Positions 32,770-44,359 of a stretch of DNA of 64,000 bases are shown here, piece after piece. The DNA comes from Heliocidaris erythrogramma (taxonomy: Eukaryota; Echinodermata; Echinoidea; Camarodonta; Echinometridae), in the NCBI GenBank assembly GCA_025617745.1, contig CM046858.1:50475925-50539924 (forward strand), given 5' to 3'. The notes under the pieces are model-generated. The model saw only the letters and a list, made by a program, of their open reading frames with translations. It did not search any database and had not been told where the DNA came from. Position 1 is the first letter of the stretch; each line of letters opens with the position of its first letter. The position numbers were made by a program, and so were the translations under genes.

Positions 32770-34300
32770 TAACAGTACACTAACACTGACACTAACACTT
32801 TTTAACAGTCCCAACCATACGCGTTCATGTTAGTTGATGGGTGTATGGGTATGAGGCATTCATAGGGCCTTGCCTTGACACAGTCATAGGCAAGGCCCCC
32901 CCATAGACCCTTGCCTGCATGTATGCGGAACTGTGTGCAACATTCACTGTTGCAGGAGTCAAAACAGACAACAAAATTGCTCTAAGCAAGATTTAATTTT
33001 CTTAAATTTGCTAGATTACCTGATCCAAAGACTCTTTCAGCTCTTAGTCTTACTAGTCTTAGTATTGTCATTACTGTGCCACAAATTTGGGGATTCAGTA
33101 CTGAAAGTGAAATTTCAAATAATTAATGAATCATGATCTAGACTGGAAAAAAGGCACGCTAATACACACCAAAGCTATTGAAACCTATTCACCCGTAAAC
33201 GCTAGTCTGGAGTACCCTACAAGGTTATCTTCAGGTAAGCTTGTACATGTATAAGTGAGTATGAGGTTATTCTAACCTCGCCTATTTGTGAGTGGTCATA
33301 GACATAGTGGTTATTTCAAATAACCATAGAGTTCAGTGGTGTTTCACCAGGAGTTTATATGAACTATTGCTGAACTATTTCTAAATTCATGAATTACACA
33401 TTAAAAAATGTATTTTCCTTATATTATGTGTGAATTTGAGGAATCGGGTCTTGGACATCTATTGTTATGTGAAAAGGGTATAAATGTCTTGTCCTTATTA
33501 TGATAAAATAGGGGTAAGTTTTCGAAAGTGTCCTTACAATCTTAAAGATAGGGGTATTTCAGAGTACCATTTTGTCCTTGTTTTGACGTAAAATGGGGTT
33601 AAATTTAACAAAATGTCCTTGAAATTGACTGCAAAAGGGGGTTATTTGCATTTTTGGTAACGGTCATACGCGTCCCCCTCTGCGGTGGAGTGGCTCCACC
33701 GGGTATTATTCACGAACGTGTCGCAAATACAGTGCATGCAAGGGCATTGCATTACGGCCGAACGCATTTCGCGCCTGTGAAGCGATCTGCTTGTCCACGG
33801 TTTGTTATCATTCTATCTACGATATTACCGTGTTTTTCTTGATTTGTGGACAACTGTGTGAGGTAGGAGGTGGTACATATAAAATTTGTTGACAAGGCTA
33901 CAATATTTCTACTTTAGTTACATTTTGATAAAAAAAATATATTTTGATATATACGGTGTTAGTTTAAAGAACTCACTAACGTATGTTGGATTGTGCCATT
34001 CTACCATGGGGTAACTCGATTTGTATACAGTGAAGATTAACAACAATGATAGATTGTGAGATGCGTTTAGGCCTATATAAGTAAGAAATAAAAGAGAATG
34101 ATATAAGAAACGAATGAATGTCAAGAGCCTTGATGGAGTATATTGTGAGAATGTCCATCGTATCTAAGGAAAGTAGTTCATACGCTACGACTACGACTGA
34201 CACATACAAGAGTCCAGAAATGCAGGGTGGCTAAAAATATACACTTTACTACTGTTCAAGACATGTTTAGTGTATTTCACATGTAATCATTTGTTCTAGT
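32770..34300. other. no gene seen outside the named repeats
   Basis: AT-rich sequence. The GC-richer stretch at about 33655-33800 has an open frame of about 60 codons but no supporting signals. Confidence 0.5.
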
Positions 34301-35137
34301 TAAAGGGAATCCTGAGTTCTGGGAAAAGTGAAAAATAATTTGTGAGCTTTCTCATTCCTTTTATGTCAGTTTGGAAGAACATCATAGTAGAAACATCCCC
34401 TGAAAATGATTGCTCTTCAAATGCCCTTATATTCGAAATATGACTAGAAAAAACTGGAATGTTCAGGCAGAGCATTCATGCCACTTGTGTGTGTAGTCCC
34501 TTAGACCCATTTCTGTGTGCAGTACAGGTGCTTTTCAGTGGGATTGGGTCAAAGTCTTATCTACTAGTATTTTGAATCTTCCAAAACAACACAGTATAAA
34601 ACAATTTTTATGAAGACATGGTCAACCTTTCCCCATTCCTTTGAGACAGTTTCTTTCACAATGTAATTGCATGATCAGAACTTTACTTTATCTTTAAAAC
34701 AATATGACAAGGTTTAATTGGTTTTGAAGCATGGACGAATGACTGAAAAAGAAATGATATATTCATAAATTCAACTTATCCTACTTATCATAGTGCAACT
34801 ATTATTATTTTCAGAGTTTCTTTGGCACTGGGTGGACACCGAAAGATCTAAAAGGTGTAGATTAATGGTTCACAGAGTTAAGATTAATTATGTGATGCCA
34901 GATGCGGTGCCAAAAAGAGAACTGTAAGAGAGAATAAGAGAATAAGAGAGTATGAGAAAATGAAAGCCTGTGAGAGGGGGAGGGAAGGGAGAGTGAGAGA
35001 CAAAGAGAGCTGGGGGGGGGGGGGCAAATGGAATGGGATATGCCTACAGAAACATAATAGGACTGGGAATAAATAAATTATATAATCAGTTGCTATTGGT
35101 AGAAGGTTACTAGCTGTTAATTACTAGCTGTTTATTG

Positions 35138-35395
35138 GTGGCGTATCCAGGAATGCACGTGCCCGTACGTTCCAGTCAAAACCAAATATGAAATATCTTA
35201 GTTAGATACGAGTGAAAGGAAATAATTATGCCCACCCCCCCCCCCCCCCCGGCACAGAAGGAACATGAAAAATATAACTTTTTTCCCTTGCTTGCCCAAA
35301 ATTCAGAATGGAAGGCAACTCCAAAATCTGATGATTTTTGGTCCGTCAAGCGTGATCCCCCTCTCCCCCCGTTAAGAGAATCTTGGATACGCCAC
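35138..35395. mobile_element. MITE with GTGGCGTATCC termini
   Basis: GTGGCGTATCCAGGAAT on the left and TCTTGGATACGCCAC on the right are inverted. The interior has a poly(C) tract at about 35227-35250. Non-coding. Confidence 0.6.
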
Positions 35396-36664
35396 TCTTA
35401 ATTAAAATTGATATTTATATAAGAAATTGCTCGCACGTATTCTCATTTCAATAAAGCCCTTTCTGTCTTTTAACAAAATAATGCCTATAAATTTAAAATA
35501 TAGGTCTATAATTAGCATTAATCATGGTATTAAATGAAATATCCTGATTTAGAAAAATTGCATGTCATTATTTTATTATTATTTATTTATTTATTTATTT
35601 TATTTTATTTTTTATTTTTTGCTTTTCGCGACATTCTCATCAGATATATCAGCTCATATAGAGCTTAATATCAGGGAACATGTTTGGACCCCCCCCCCCC
35701 GCCCATCACATAAATATTGATAGAAATTTCACAGCATCCAAGCATCTCTCCTAGCTCCCTCTCCCAACTCTCTCCCTCTCCTCCCTGGTGCAGTTAGAAT
35801 GAATTCTTATCTGTTTTGGGACATAAGTTTGTATATGAAGGGACAATATCAAGATTATGCCCTTGCTTTACCAAAAGCGATGTACAGAAAAGAAAAAAAA
35901 TACAAAATACAAAAAAAAAACGTCTTGATAAAAACTATAACCTTTCCCTCTCGGCCTTTTGTCTTTGGTAGGTGCTGGCAAATGGTCTTCCAGTCGGCAA
36001 GTTACCCAGGATCTCAAGGATCTTGTGTGTCGGTGTCTCTTGTGAGCGACCTGCAACTGAACAGCGCCCCCACCCCGTTGATGTCAAAAGCTGACGTGTT
36101 TTATTACTGAGCTCCCACAATACTTATTTGTATATTATGGATATAATGTGTGTGTGTGTGTGTATATATATATGTTAGGCTGTTTTGAGAGAATTAAGAG
36201 AACAAAATTAGGCTATCTGTACTAGGTAACAGGTACAGTACTACTAATCGCACTATTAAGTCCTGAAAACCCATTATGTCTGTCAACACATCATTTTTTT
36301 TATTTAAAAAAAATAATAAATTTCGTATGTGTTCCTTCTTTTGTCTTCCCCCTTCTTTTTATCGATATCGAATGGAGATATGTTACCAAATGACAGGCAT
36401 CACACGGTCTTGACTGATATTGGAGGGGCCTAGGCTGTCATCAAGCCAGCTGAGAAGCCTGTTCAATATACCGAACCGGGCTGCCCAGAAAATACATAAA
36501 ACGGACAACGATCTGTGATGACGGCCTGCCATGTATTATCTCGCACAAATTGCGACTTCATTTAAACCCTCATTCAAACGTAAATATTCAAAATTGAACG
36601 AAGCACCGTAAAAGCTAAATTAACAAGAACAACAACAACGGCCGATCGACATGTACCACACTAT

Positions 36665-36856
36665 GTATACATGCTTTAGTTCGGAACTGAGCACTCTTCG
36701 TATTTATACTCTTTGGTACAGTCCAGCTCTATAGTCGTACTGTTGGCAGGTATGTATGTATACATGTGTATACATGCTTTAGTTCGGGACTGAGCACTCT
36801 TCGTATTTATACTCTTTGGTACAGTCCACCTCTGTAATCGTATTGTTGGCAGGTAT
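36665..36856. repeat. two-copy tandem repeat, 103-bp period
   Basis: GTATACATGCTTTAGTTCGG through TGTTGGCAGGTATG occurs twice with only a few substitutions. Recent duplication, non-coding. Confidence 0.9.
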
Positions 36857-36904
36857 GGTGTGGACGTGTATATGTACAGTGCAGGTTAAACAGGACTACA
36901 TTTC

Positions 36905-37210
36905 CTATGTGCAGCTAAAAAACCCACTCCATTCCCATCTAGCGGAGTAGGGTATCCTTACCACCTTCTTGAATTGAGCTAAAGTGCTACAGCTGAAGTC
37001 ATCTTGGGGCAATGCATTCCACAGTCTGATAGTGATAGTATCTGCGGAGAATGTCCGTTGAAAGCCAACAGTTCTTGCAAAGGGAACAAGGAGCTTGTGG
37101 GAGCGGCCGTGACTTTCATGGATTACTGGGGAGCATACTAGAACCACTCTAAGCCAAATTTTCTTGGAGCAGTATGTGACACTTGGAACCATGTCTATAA
37201 TCACTTGTAT
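36905..37210 (-). pseudogene. LINE C-terminal fragment
   Basis: The minus strand reads SVTYCSKKIW, HGRSHKLLVPFARTVGFQRT, then ITIRLWNALPQD and STLAQFKKVV. The order RSHKL, FARTV-FQ-F, RLWNALP, FKKV is the usual end of LINE polyproteins. No reverse transcriptase domain is present. A poly(A) run at about 37281-37296 lies on the plus strand upstream of it. Confidence 0.65.
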
Positions 37211-37379
37211 ACCGAATGTTGGATTCATAGGATTGATCTTCTCCGTGTGCCTTTCGTGGGGTAAGCTATCAGACGACCACCAAAAAAAAAAAAAAAAAGA
37301 CATGACAACAGTCAGAAAGTGCTTAGGATTCACTGTACATAGGATTCATTGTAGGATTCACTGGTTACATCTATAGTAC

Positions 37380-38670
37380 TCACAGAATATATAGATTGGT
37401 TATTTCCAAACATTTGAATCAAATTTGCAAAAAAATAAGTTGTAACGACGTTGTAAAAAAAATTACCCCAGAAACCTTGTACACTGATCTGCGTAGAGTT
37501 GCTCCTTACTACATTGCCGAATACATACATGTATAATCGCATTGTTTGTTCATGCATATTGAATGTACTGTGCAGAGTGCGATGCACGCGCAATGTCGTA
37601 ACATGAGGAAGATAACTGCTTATGTTTCACTAACTGGTCACAAAAGTCAAATTCAACTACCTGTCGATATTAATTCATTGTCATTGTCAGGAGATATTAT
37701 TTGTATTCGGAATTATGCTGCTCCAAATCTCATTTTAATTTCTTACTCTAGCACTTTTACGATTTGGTATACTGCAAACGATTGTTAAATTACTAAAAAT
37801 ATATTGGGTAATATGACTCGAGGTGCTACAGTTCAGGATGTCCACAGCACCGATGTACATTACTGACGTCTGTCTGTTACAGCATTACTGTACTCTTTCC
37901 TGATAATATAGTAATGTACTTGGACAATAATACTGGACTATCATTTGGCTTGTATTACCGGTAATGATCTTTGTTGGAATCCTGAGCGAATGTTACTGGG
38001 ATTCTGGAACGGTTACAGAGGGGTTTTGTTCATGTACATCAAATTAACAGATAGCGTCATAGGTATATTATTCTCCACCATACATTCAAGTCTCACTCAT
38101 ATAGATGTTCATGAAGGCAAAATCTGCCACCGGCTATTTGAGAAACAACATAGCCCTTTAAATCCTAGGAATAAACATCTGGCACTACAATAAGCTAGCA
38201 TGGTTACCTTCCCAATGGATGATACTGGATCCGAGAACGAAAATGTATGCATATTATGAAAATTGCTCAAGATTGCCCTTTGGGCAGCAAAGTTGAAATT
38301 GTTCTAGGACCACATTGATCACAAATCAACAACAACAACAAAATTCATAAATAACGGAAAGAACATTTCTAGGTTCATAACATGTCAAGTCGACTATGAG
38401 CAAAAAGCAGTGAAAAGAGCAACACCTTACAATAAGAGGTAACAGTCTCTCTTGTCTACACAAAGAGATAATGGAATTGGCGGGGCTTCCAGAATAATTG
38501 TTTTCTGTTCTATCAAACATCAGACATCAAACATCAAACATCAAACATCATGGATTAGATAAGTACCACCAAATAAACCCGGTACAGGGGGGATTTGTGG
38601 CTGGCATAATGTGGATGGGCACTGTGGCACTGGTTTCCGTACATGGGGGCAGATTAATGGAAAATTTGAG
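37380..38670. other. no gene seen; (ACATCAA)n
   Basis: Non-coding by inspection. A short microsatellite, (ACATCAA) about four times, lies at about 38517-38550. Confidence 0.5.
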
Positions 38671-38944
38671 TCCTAGGAAGGGTAAAAAATAATTTGTGAG
38701 CTTTCTCATTCATATTATGTTAGTTTGGAAGATTATCATAGTAATATATTTGTGTGTAGTCCCACATACATATTTCTGTGTGCAGTGCATGTGAATCTCA
38801 GCAGGATTGAGTCAATTTCTTATTTTGGTGATTCCCAAACCTTACAGCATACACAAACTCTTATGTGCTATAATCAACCTTTCCCAATTGCTATCTTTCA
38901 CAATTCAATCTCATGACCAGAACTCAACTTTATCTTTAAGGGTT

Positions 38945-40100
38945 AAGAAAAACAAAACGAAAAAAAATAAATCATGCCACTATGGGAATATTGTGTAAAA
39001 AAAGCCTCTTCCACTTATTACAAAGTTCGTTCTTACGACTGAATTGAAATGGTATTTATTAGAAATCCGCACAACAGCCAATGGGCTGAATTATATGGAA
39101 CGTACGAAGTGAAAGCATAACACGTCAACTCAATTAAGCTGTGCTTATGACGACCCCATTTTCTGTGTTTGATTTTATGTGACCACCATGTTGAAAGATT
39201 GTAAATTCATGATGATTATGAAAATAAATGAACATCAAATCAAAAACAAGGTATATGGTAAAACAAAATTCTATACATTGGGGAGGGGAGCGGGAGAGAG
39301 ATGGAGAAAGGGAGAGACGGGGACAGGAGAAAATCAAAGAAAAATAATCTATAGAAGAATGAGATTGTTGATTACATAACTAAGAAAAGTTTGTAAATGG
39401 GCTTATTACCAATATGGTTGGCCTCGCACATTTCACACAGAGCCTAGTAGCTGGACTTTTTCCTTGTTTTTGTTTATTTAAAAAAATCATCTAAGTCTTT
39501 CACTTTGAAGTTCTGACAATGTAAATTTGTATATGTGAATGATGGCTGGAATAATAAGATGAATAAAAATGCCTTAATTAAAAAAAAAAAAAATCATTAT
39601 TTGGGTAAAAATATTGTAAAGTTGAAAATAAAACGGCTGGTCTATGATAGCTGAAGCGATTTTTTTTTCTTTCACGTGGGTGCTGATGGTAGAAAGTTAT
39701 GCCCGCCATGTGTTATGTGATGATAATTCCAATTTCAATACATTGAGGTATACAGGCAAACTTAATACCTCATATCTGCAGATACCTGAAAGTATTTTCC
39801 TTTTGTCAAAACTTTATATATCAACTCTAGGTTCAGTGTAATACGATATATTCATATTTAATTTTCAGGCGTAAATAAATGAAAGTGGTTTAGGTGCCCA
39901 GATATGATATAAGGGCCCAGGTATTTATATGAAATGTCAAATTATACATTACATAGGTGTGAAGGGAGAGGGTGAATAAAGGGTTCAACATTTTTTCTGG
40001 GCCAAACAAACTCAAGAAAAGTGGTTTAAATGGCCACTTTTAGTATAATGGGCCCATTTGATAAATTTAGGTCATCGAAGGACATTGACGGTAATATACC
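38945..40100. other. no gene seen
   Basis: AT-rich sequence with short poly(A) runs (about 39580-39592). The open frames are short and unsupported. Confidence 0.5.
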
Positions 40101-40110
40101 ATCATTATCA

Positions 40111-40362
40111 ACATGACGGACAAAGAGAGTGGACAAAATAAACAACTCCTTATTCTACCCTCCACAATTGTTCTGGTAGACAAAAGAACATCCTTCACTG
40201 CTATCATGTAAAATAAATAGAACAGACGAACAGGCATGTCACATCTGTTCTACATTTTGTTACAGAATAGCGGTGAAGGGATGTTCTTTTGACTACGAGT
40301 ACTATGTGAATAGTAGAATGAGGAGTTGTTTATTTTGTGCACTCTCTTTGTCCTCTATGTTC
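40111..40362. mobile_element. palindromic MITE, copy 2
   Basis: Same family and layout as 32331-32598, with AAGAGAGTGGACAAAATA facing TATTTTGTGCACTCTCTTTG and an inner AATAGAACAGACG / TCTGTTCTACAT pair. The two copies differ at many positions, so neither is a recent duplicate of the other. Confidence 0.88.
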
Positions 40363-40397
40363 AAAGTTCATTCTATATACATGTATTCCAAGGAGAG

Positions 40398-40496
40398 TGG
40401 AAATCCCCACATGGTTTGTCGTGCAGTTTTCCCTGTTATCATATTTCAGACAACGTACTGTATACATGCATACTTCATTACATGTGGGGATTTCCA
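40398..40496. repeat. hairpin with 16-bp perfect arms
   Basis: TGGAAATCCCCACATG at 40398-40413 is mirrored by CATGTGGGGATTTCCA at 40481-40496. It directly follows the palindromic MITE. Confidence 0.85.
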
Positions 40497-40789
40497 CTTG
40501 CGTTGGCGATGTAGTCTACCTCACAGGCTCTTTTTGTGCGATCGCTAGGCTGCCAAATTGCACTGGGTTCTTTGTGTAGTGAAATTTGAAACATTGCAGA
40601 ATCAGCATACCCGGTTAAATAATATGAACAGAAGAAGATCTAAAAGGTGGTATGGGTATTAGGCATACTGTCTTATCATATAGGTTTTTGTTTTTATTTG
40701 TTTCTTACGTGTTTTTTTTTAATTGAACAATACAATTCAAGTTGTTCGATGTAGACTGCTGTAGCAATACCCTCCCTCTCTGGTTTATG

Positions 40790-41098
40790 CACGCTTAGGC
40801 TCTTCCACTTGGTCTAATTTCCAGATGGGCTACCTTCATTGGGCTAAACCCTTTTAGTTCACCCTTCATTTGGTCTATTTTGCACTTGGTCTAATAACCA
40901 GAAGGTCTAATTATCTAAAGGCTAATTATCACTAGGTGTAATTACCATTTCGTCCACTTTACTTTGTTGTCACTTGGTCTACTACCAGTTCGTCTAAAAT
41001 TCACTTCGTCTAGTATCCATTTGGTCTGCATGGCATTTATACGGTCTAATGTGCAGTTTGTCTAACTTTCATTTAGTTCATTTTCCATTTAGTGTAAA
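40790..41098 (+). repeat. degenerate 16-bp minisatellite, GGTCTAATTACCATTT type
   Basis: About 18 units, each with a GGTCTA-like word (variants GGGCTA, CGTCTA, TGTCTA, GGTGTA) spaced about 14-17 bp apart with looser filler. The same repeat lies in the opposite orientation at 54890-55145. Confidence 0.85.
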
Positions 41099-41164
41099 AA
41101 GAAGGCAGTGAACAAGTGTAAAAAACGGCATTTTTGTGGGTAGCAGGAGACACTTTTGGGGTGC

Positions 41165-41420
41165 TTGGAAAGGTGGGGGGGGGGGGGGGGGGGAATTGTG
41201 CCCCCTGCCAACGAGCGAGGTAATTTACGTTTTAAATGAACAAATAATAATAATGATCATGATGATAATAATAATGATAATAACAATAATAATAATTGCA
41301 TACTCTTCTTTCTTCTTTTTTTCGTTTTTCTTCTCCTCTCTCTCTCTCTCTCTCTCTCTTTGGGCACTTGAAAAATGATAGGGGGCAACTGCCCCTGTTC
41401 CCCCCCCCCCCCCGTAGCGG
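41165..41420. repeat. simple-repeat cluster: (G)n, (AAT)n, (TC)n, (C)n
   Basis: Poly(G) at about 41175-41193, AAT/GAT-rich sequence about 41244-41297, (TC)n about 41335-41359 and poly(C) about 41401-41413. The open frames here are repeat artefacts. Confidence 0.9.
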
Positions 41421-41622
41421 CGCCCCTGAAAATAGCAGTTTGAATAGTTCAAAAGAATCAGAAGCTTAATGGCAGAATATTTAGAGTTCTTGATATGACA
41501 ACAGTGTGACACCTTTGAGCAGGAACTCAGCGAGAGCTGGGGACACAGTGCCCCAAAACATAATATTGCAGCAATTAAGATATCCCCCGCCCGTAGGTTG
41601 CTCTTGCAGCATCTTCGTCGCT

Positions 41623-41963
41623 ATACCGTGTGGCTAAAAAAAAAAGTTACACTTTTGAAATGGTTGCCAAATTAAGCATAATTTATATATTTTTATGGGA
41701 AAATGTTGATATGTATGGAAAGCTAAAGGACCCACCTTTCATATGATATGAAAAAACTGAAAAAAATGTCGTGCATCGATGAGCAGTGCTCACTTAAGTT
41801 AGAGGTATGAAAATTGGCCTGCGCAGGATTTTTTTGGACAGGTAAGTTATTTGTAGCTTACAAAATAAGGGTGATATGAGATATTCATGATCAATTATGA
41901 CAACTTTTTGTTTCTTAATATCTTTTTTTGATTACTGAATAAGAAATTTATGCATGAACGAAC
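41623..41963. repeat. dispersed repeat, inverted copy at 53341-53600
   Basis: ATACCGTGTGGCT through TTATGCATGAACGAAC is mirrored by 53341-53600. Shared landmarks include AAGCTAAAGGACCCACCTTT and GATATTCATGATCAATTATG. This copy has about 80 extra bases in the middle. Non-coding. Confidence 0.85.
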
Positions 41964-42094
41964 ATTTAAATTGTATTGATTATTGTAGCATTAAATGTGA
42001 AAAATTCAAGGATTGTGAGATTGTTGGTATTTAATCAAATTTCAGGGTAAATATCCATGATGCACCACCACACTTCTACCTCCACCCCAATCAT

Positions 42095-42386
42095 CCCCCG
42101 GGGGGCCACTCAGATATATCGGTGTTCACATGCGCGTCCAAGAAAACGCGTAAAAAGGGGTCTTTTTTCAGGTGGAACGCGTAACGCGCGTTACGCGTTA
42201 AGGGGTCCAAGAACGCTGATTGTCAACAAAAAGGGGTGCTTTTGACTAATCTGGGCGAAGTCAATCCTGTTTATGGAGGTTGGATGATGAAAAACCGCGC
42301 AAAAATCCTCGTTTAGGGGTCTTTTTTCATCCAAGTATAAAACCTGTTTAGGGGGTATTTTGAAAAGTGAGTGCCCCCCCCCCGGG
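42095..42386. mobile_element. MITE with CCCGGGGGG-CACTCA termini
   Basis: The left end CCCCCGGGGGGCCACTCA mirrors the right end GAGTGCCCCCCCCCCGGG. The interior has AGGGGTCTTTTTTCA at two places. Non-coding. Confidence 0.6.
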
Positions 42387-42477
42387 AATTATCCACTCCA
42401 TCCCTGGCCATCCTCGCCACCCCCCCCCCTCCCCCCCCCCCCCCCGTTTTGATTAGTACATGCAATACCGGTAATGA

Positions 42478-42730
42478 AATGATCGAGTGGTATCTCTCAA
42501 CCGTGACGTTGAATGGCCTCCACGTTCACCCGATCTCACGCCTCTTGATTTCTTCTTGTGGGGATGGCTTAAAGGCGGTCAGTCGCCGGTTTCAATGGGG
42601 AAAAATCTGTGTTTGCTGATGCTGCAAAATAGTTCTTGCGCATACGAAACTAGGTCTAGTCGAAAGTCTATTGAGGATCAGCGAAATTTCCTTCTCCTCG
42701 GCAAAAATCCGCATAGATCGCTGTGATATG
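42478..42730 (+). pseudogene. Tc1/mariner-superfamily transposase fragment
   Basis: The frame reads DVEWPPRSPDLTPLDFFLWG then WLKG, the signature around the last part of the DDE domain in mariner/IS630-type transposases (WPPRSPDLTPLDFFLWG). The next block, PVSMGKNLCLLM, fits the following helix. The catalytic first and second Asp lie upstream and are missing. Only about 80 codons remain. Confidence 0.72.
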
Positions 42731-42858
42731 TGTAAGTTTTACTGAATAGTGAACGGATACATGTTTTGCGCTATGTGTATCCTGCCTGTAATCTGCTGTC
42801 TAACGCCGTACCATTATATTTATACTACGGTATAGAACAAAGCAATTTCATCTTTATT

Positions 42859-44353
42859 ATGGATGACACTTTCAGTATTTCGGAGTTAGCGACAGATATC
42901 TCAATTCTAAACATGGAGGGAGATTTGGAGCCGACTGCCTGTAAATGTTCAGGAAGCTAGCTGCTGCAGTGCTGATACAAAACGGGCAGACGGATGTGCC
43001 CTTGCTAGAGTGACGGTGATCCCTGCACACTGCAGTGTTCCTGCGGGGAAATGTCGCCCGTGCACCAACCGGGAACCCGATGGCGATGACGATGAATCAA
43101 CTTCAAATGTGAGTAGATCATTATCGCAGCCTATTTATCCGAACCAAGGTCTATGCAACAAATTCGATAATTTTTCTTGCGATTTGTCATTGTGTAATAA
43201 CTAAATTAAGACTCAAGAGAAATATAATTAAATTATAGTGTGAATGTGAGATGTGCACAGCCAGGGCCCAGGTCTGAGATAGTGTATTTGTAAGAATCTT
43301 CATTCAAATTGAAACTGAAAGAAGAAGGAAGAATGAGGAGGAGAAGAAGAAGAAGGAATCTATTTATAAATGAAGGTATGCCAAGATGTAATTAGAATCA
43401 ACACCAGACATGTCAATTGGTGATTGGCAAACTGGCTTAACCTGTGTGAGCTGTGACGAAGTACCTCCCCTCCCCCCCCCCCCCCCCTGTAAAAAAACCA
43501 ACATAAATTGATTTGAAGGGGGGGAGTCTAGTACAGGCTTTTGCAAGTCAGAGTCACAGTATGTTTGAATGTATACACTGTACATGTATGTATATCTAAT
43601 TGTGACTCCAAAGATTCAAATACACCTAGTGGTACCAGTTCACAAACAATATATATATCAATACAATGGAACCTATTAATTAATCCCTACAAATTTAATA
43701 ATTTTATGATTTTTTCACCAAAACAGTATTTCCATACTTGAATTTTGAACAGGGTGGAATGTGCACTTTACATTATTTGCATTATTTTTTTCCCTACTTT
43801 ATTCACTGTTGTTTTTCTTTTTTCTTACTCAATGTAGAAATTTGCGATGGATCGAGAGAGAGCTGATCTAGAACGCGTCACCATCCAGTTCCTCTGCAGA
43901 TTCACGGATGTTTACTTGGATGCCGTAGCAGCTGTAGAGCCTACCCAACCTGCTGAAGAAAGGCCTGGACCAAGCAGCCGGCCTGCATCATGGTGGAAGA
44001 TGTGTGCCCATGCCAAAGGAGGTAGAGAATGTGTGTGTGTTGCCATGTCCGCACCTGCGTCATGACTGCTCAATACTTCACTGATGCATTTCTAAATGGC
44101 AATGTCTTGGCTGCATGCATGGCAGCAAGCAACAATGTATTTCCAAGGGACATTCCGAGGTTGAATGAATCGTACCGGCATTATGCCTACAAACAATTCA
44201 CGTATATATATTCACTAGGCCTAATATTCACCATGGGTACTTGGAGCAGGAAACAGGAGAGTTGTTCCATCATGTGCTACACTGCGGATAAGGTATGCCT
44301 ATCAATCCCCAACGAGGGCTTACAAGGGCTTTGTCAATGGAGTACAAGATTGA
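42859..44353 (+). pseudogene. P2X7-like domain gene, Cys-rich N-part, frameshifted
   Basis: Starts MDDTFSISELATDISI and enters a Cys-rich stretch (ACKCSGS, then CRPCTNREPD after a frame change). A phase-0 intron at 43109-43837 has GT-AG ends. The second exon begins KFAMDRERADLERVTIQF and leads to GRCVPMPKEVENVC, then TAQYFTDAFL, NESYRHYAYKQFT and LGAGNRRVVPSC, ending AYKGFVNGVQD and a stop. This order matches the intracellular P2X7 C-terminal domain found in many invertebrate proteins, sometimes in repeats. At least three or four frame changes break it, one at an expanded (GT)n run near 44029. Sequencing error is an alternative for single changes. Confidence 0.65.
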
Positions 44354-44359
44354 AATCCA

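Larger units (their letters stand above)
31905..33667. repeat. segment bounded by 16-bp inverted repeats with AATAGGGGT words
   Basis: ATGACCGTTACCAAAA (31905-31920) is exactly mirrored at 33652-33667. Inside each end, in direct orientation, are degenerate units built from AAAATAGGGGT and GTGTCCT (31960-32045 on the left; 33500-33650 on the right). The interval holds a possible first exon, a palindromic MITE and a THAP exon. Whether it is one mobile element is uncertain. Confidence 0.5.
34310..38940. repeat. dispersed direct repeat pair, about 34310-34700 and 38680-38940
   Basis: Both copies share AATAATTTGTGAGCTTTCTC, AGTTTGGAAGA, GTGTGTAGTCCC, TTTCTGTGTGCAGT, TCAACCTTTCCC and TTTATCTTTAA in the same order and orientation. 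The right copy is shorter. It is a non-coding dispersed repeat, family unknown. Only the two ends of this interval are repeat. Confidence 0.75.

Noticed and set aside
35971..36093. Possible terminal exon after TTTGGTAG, on either strand
   Set aside because: Acceptor-like signals exist on both strands but three frames are about equally plausible and none shows homology.
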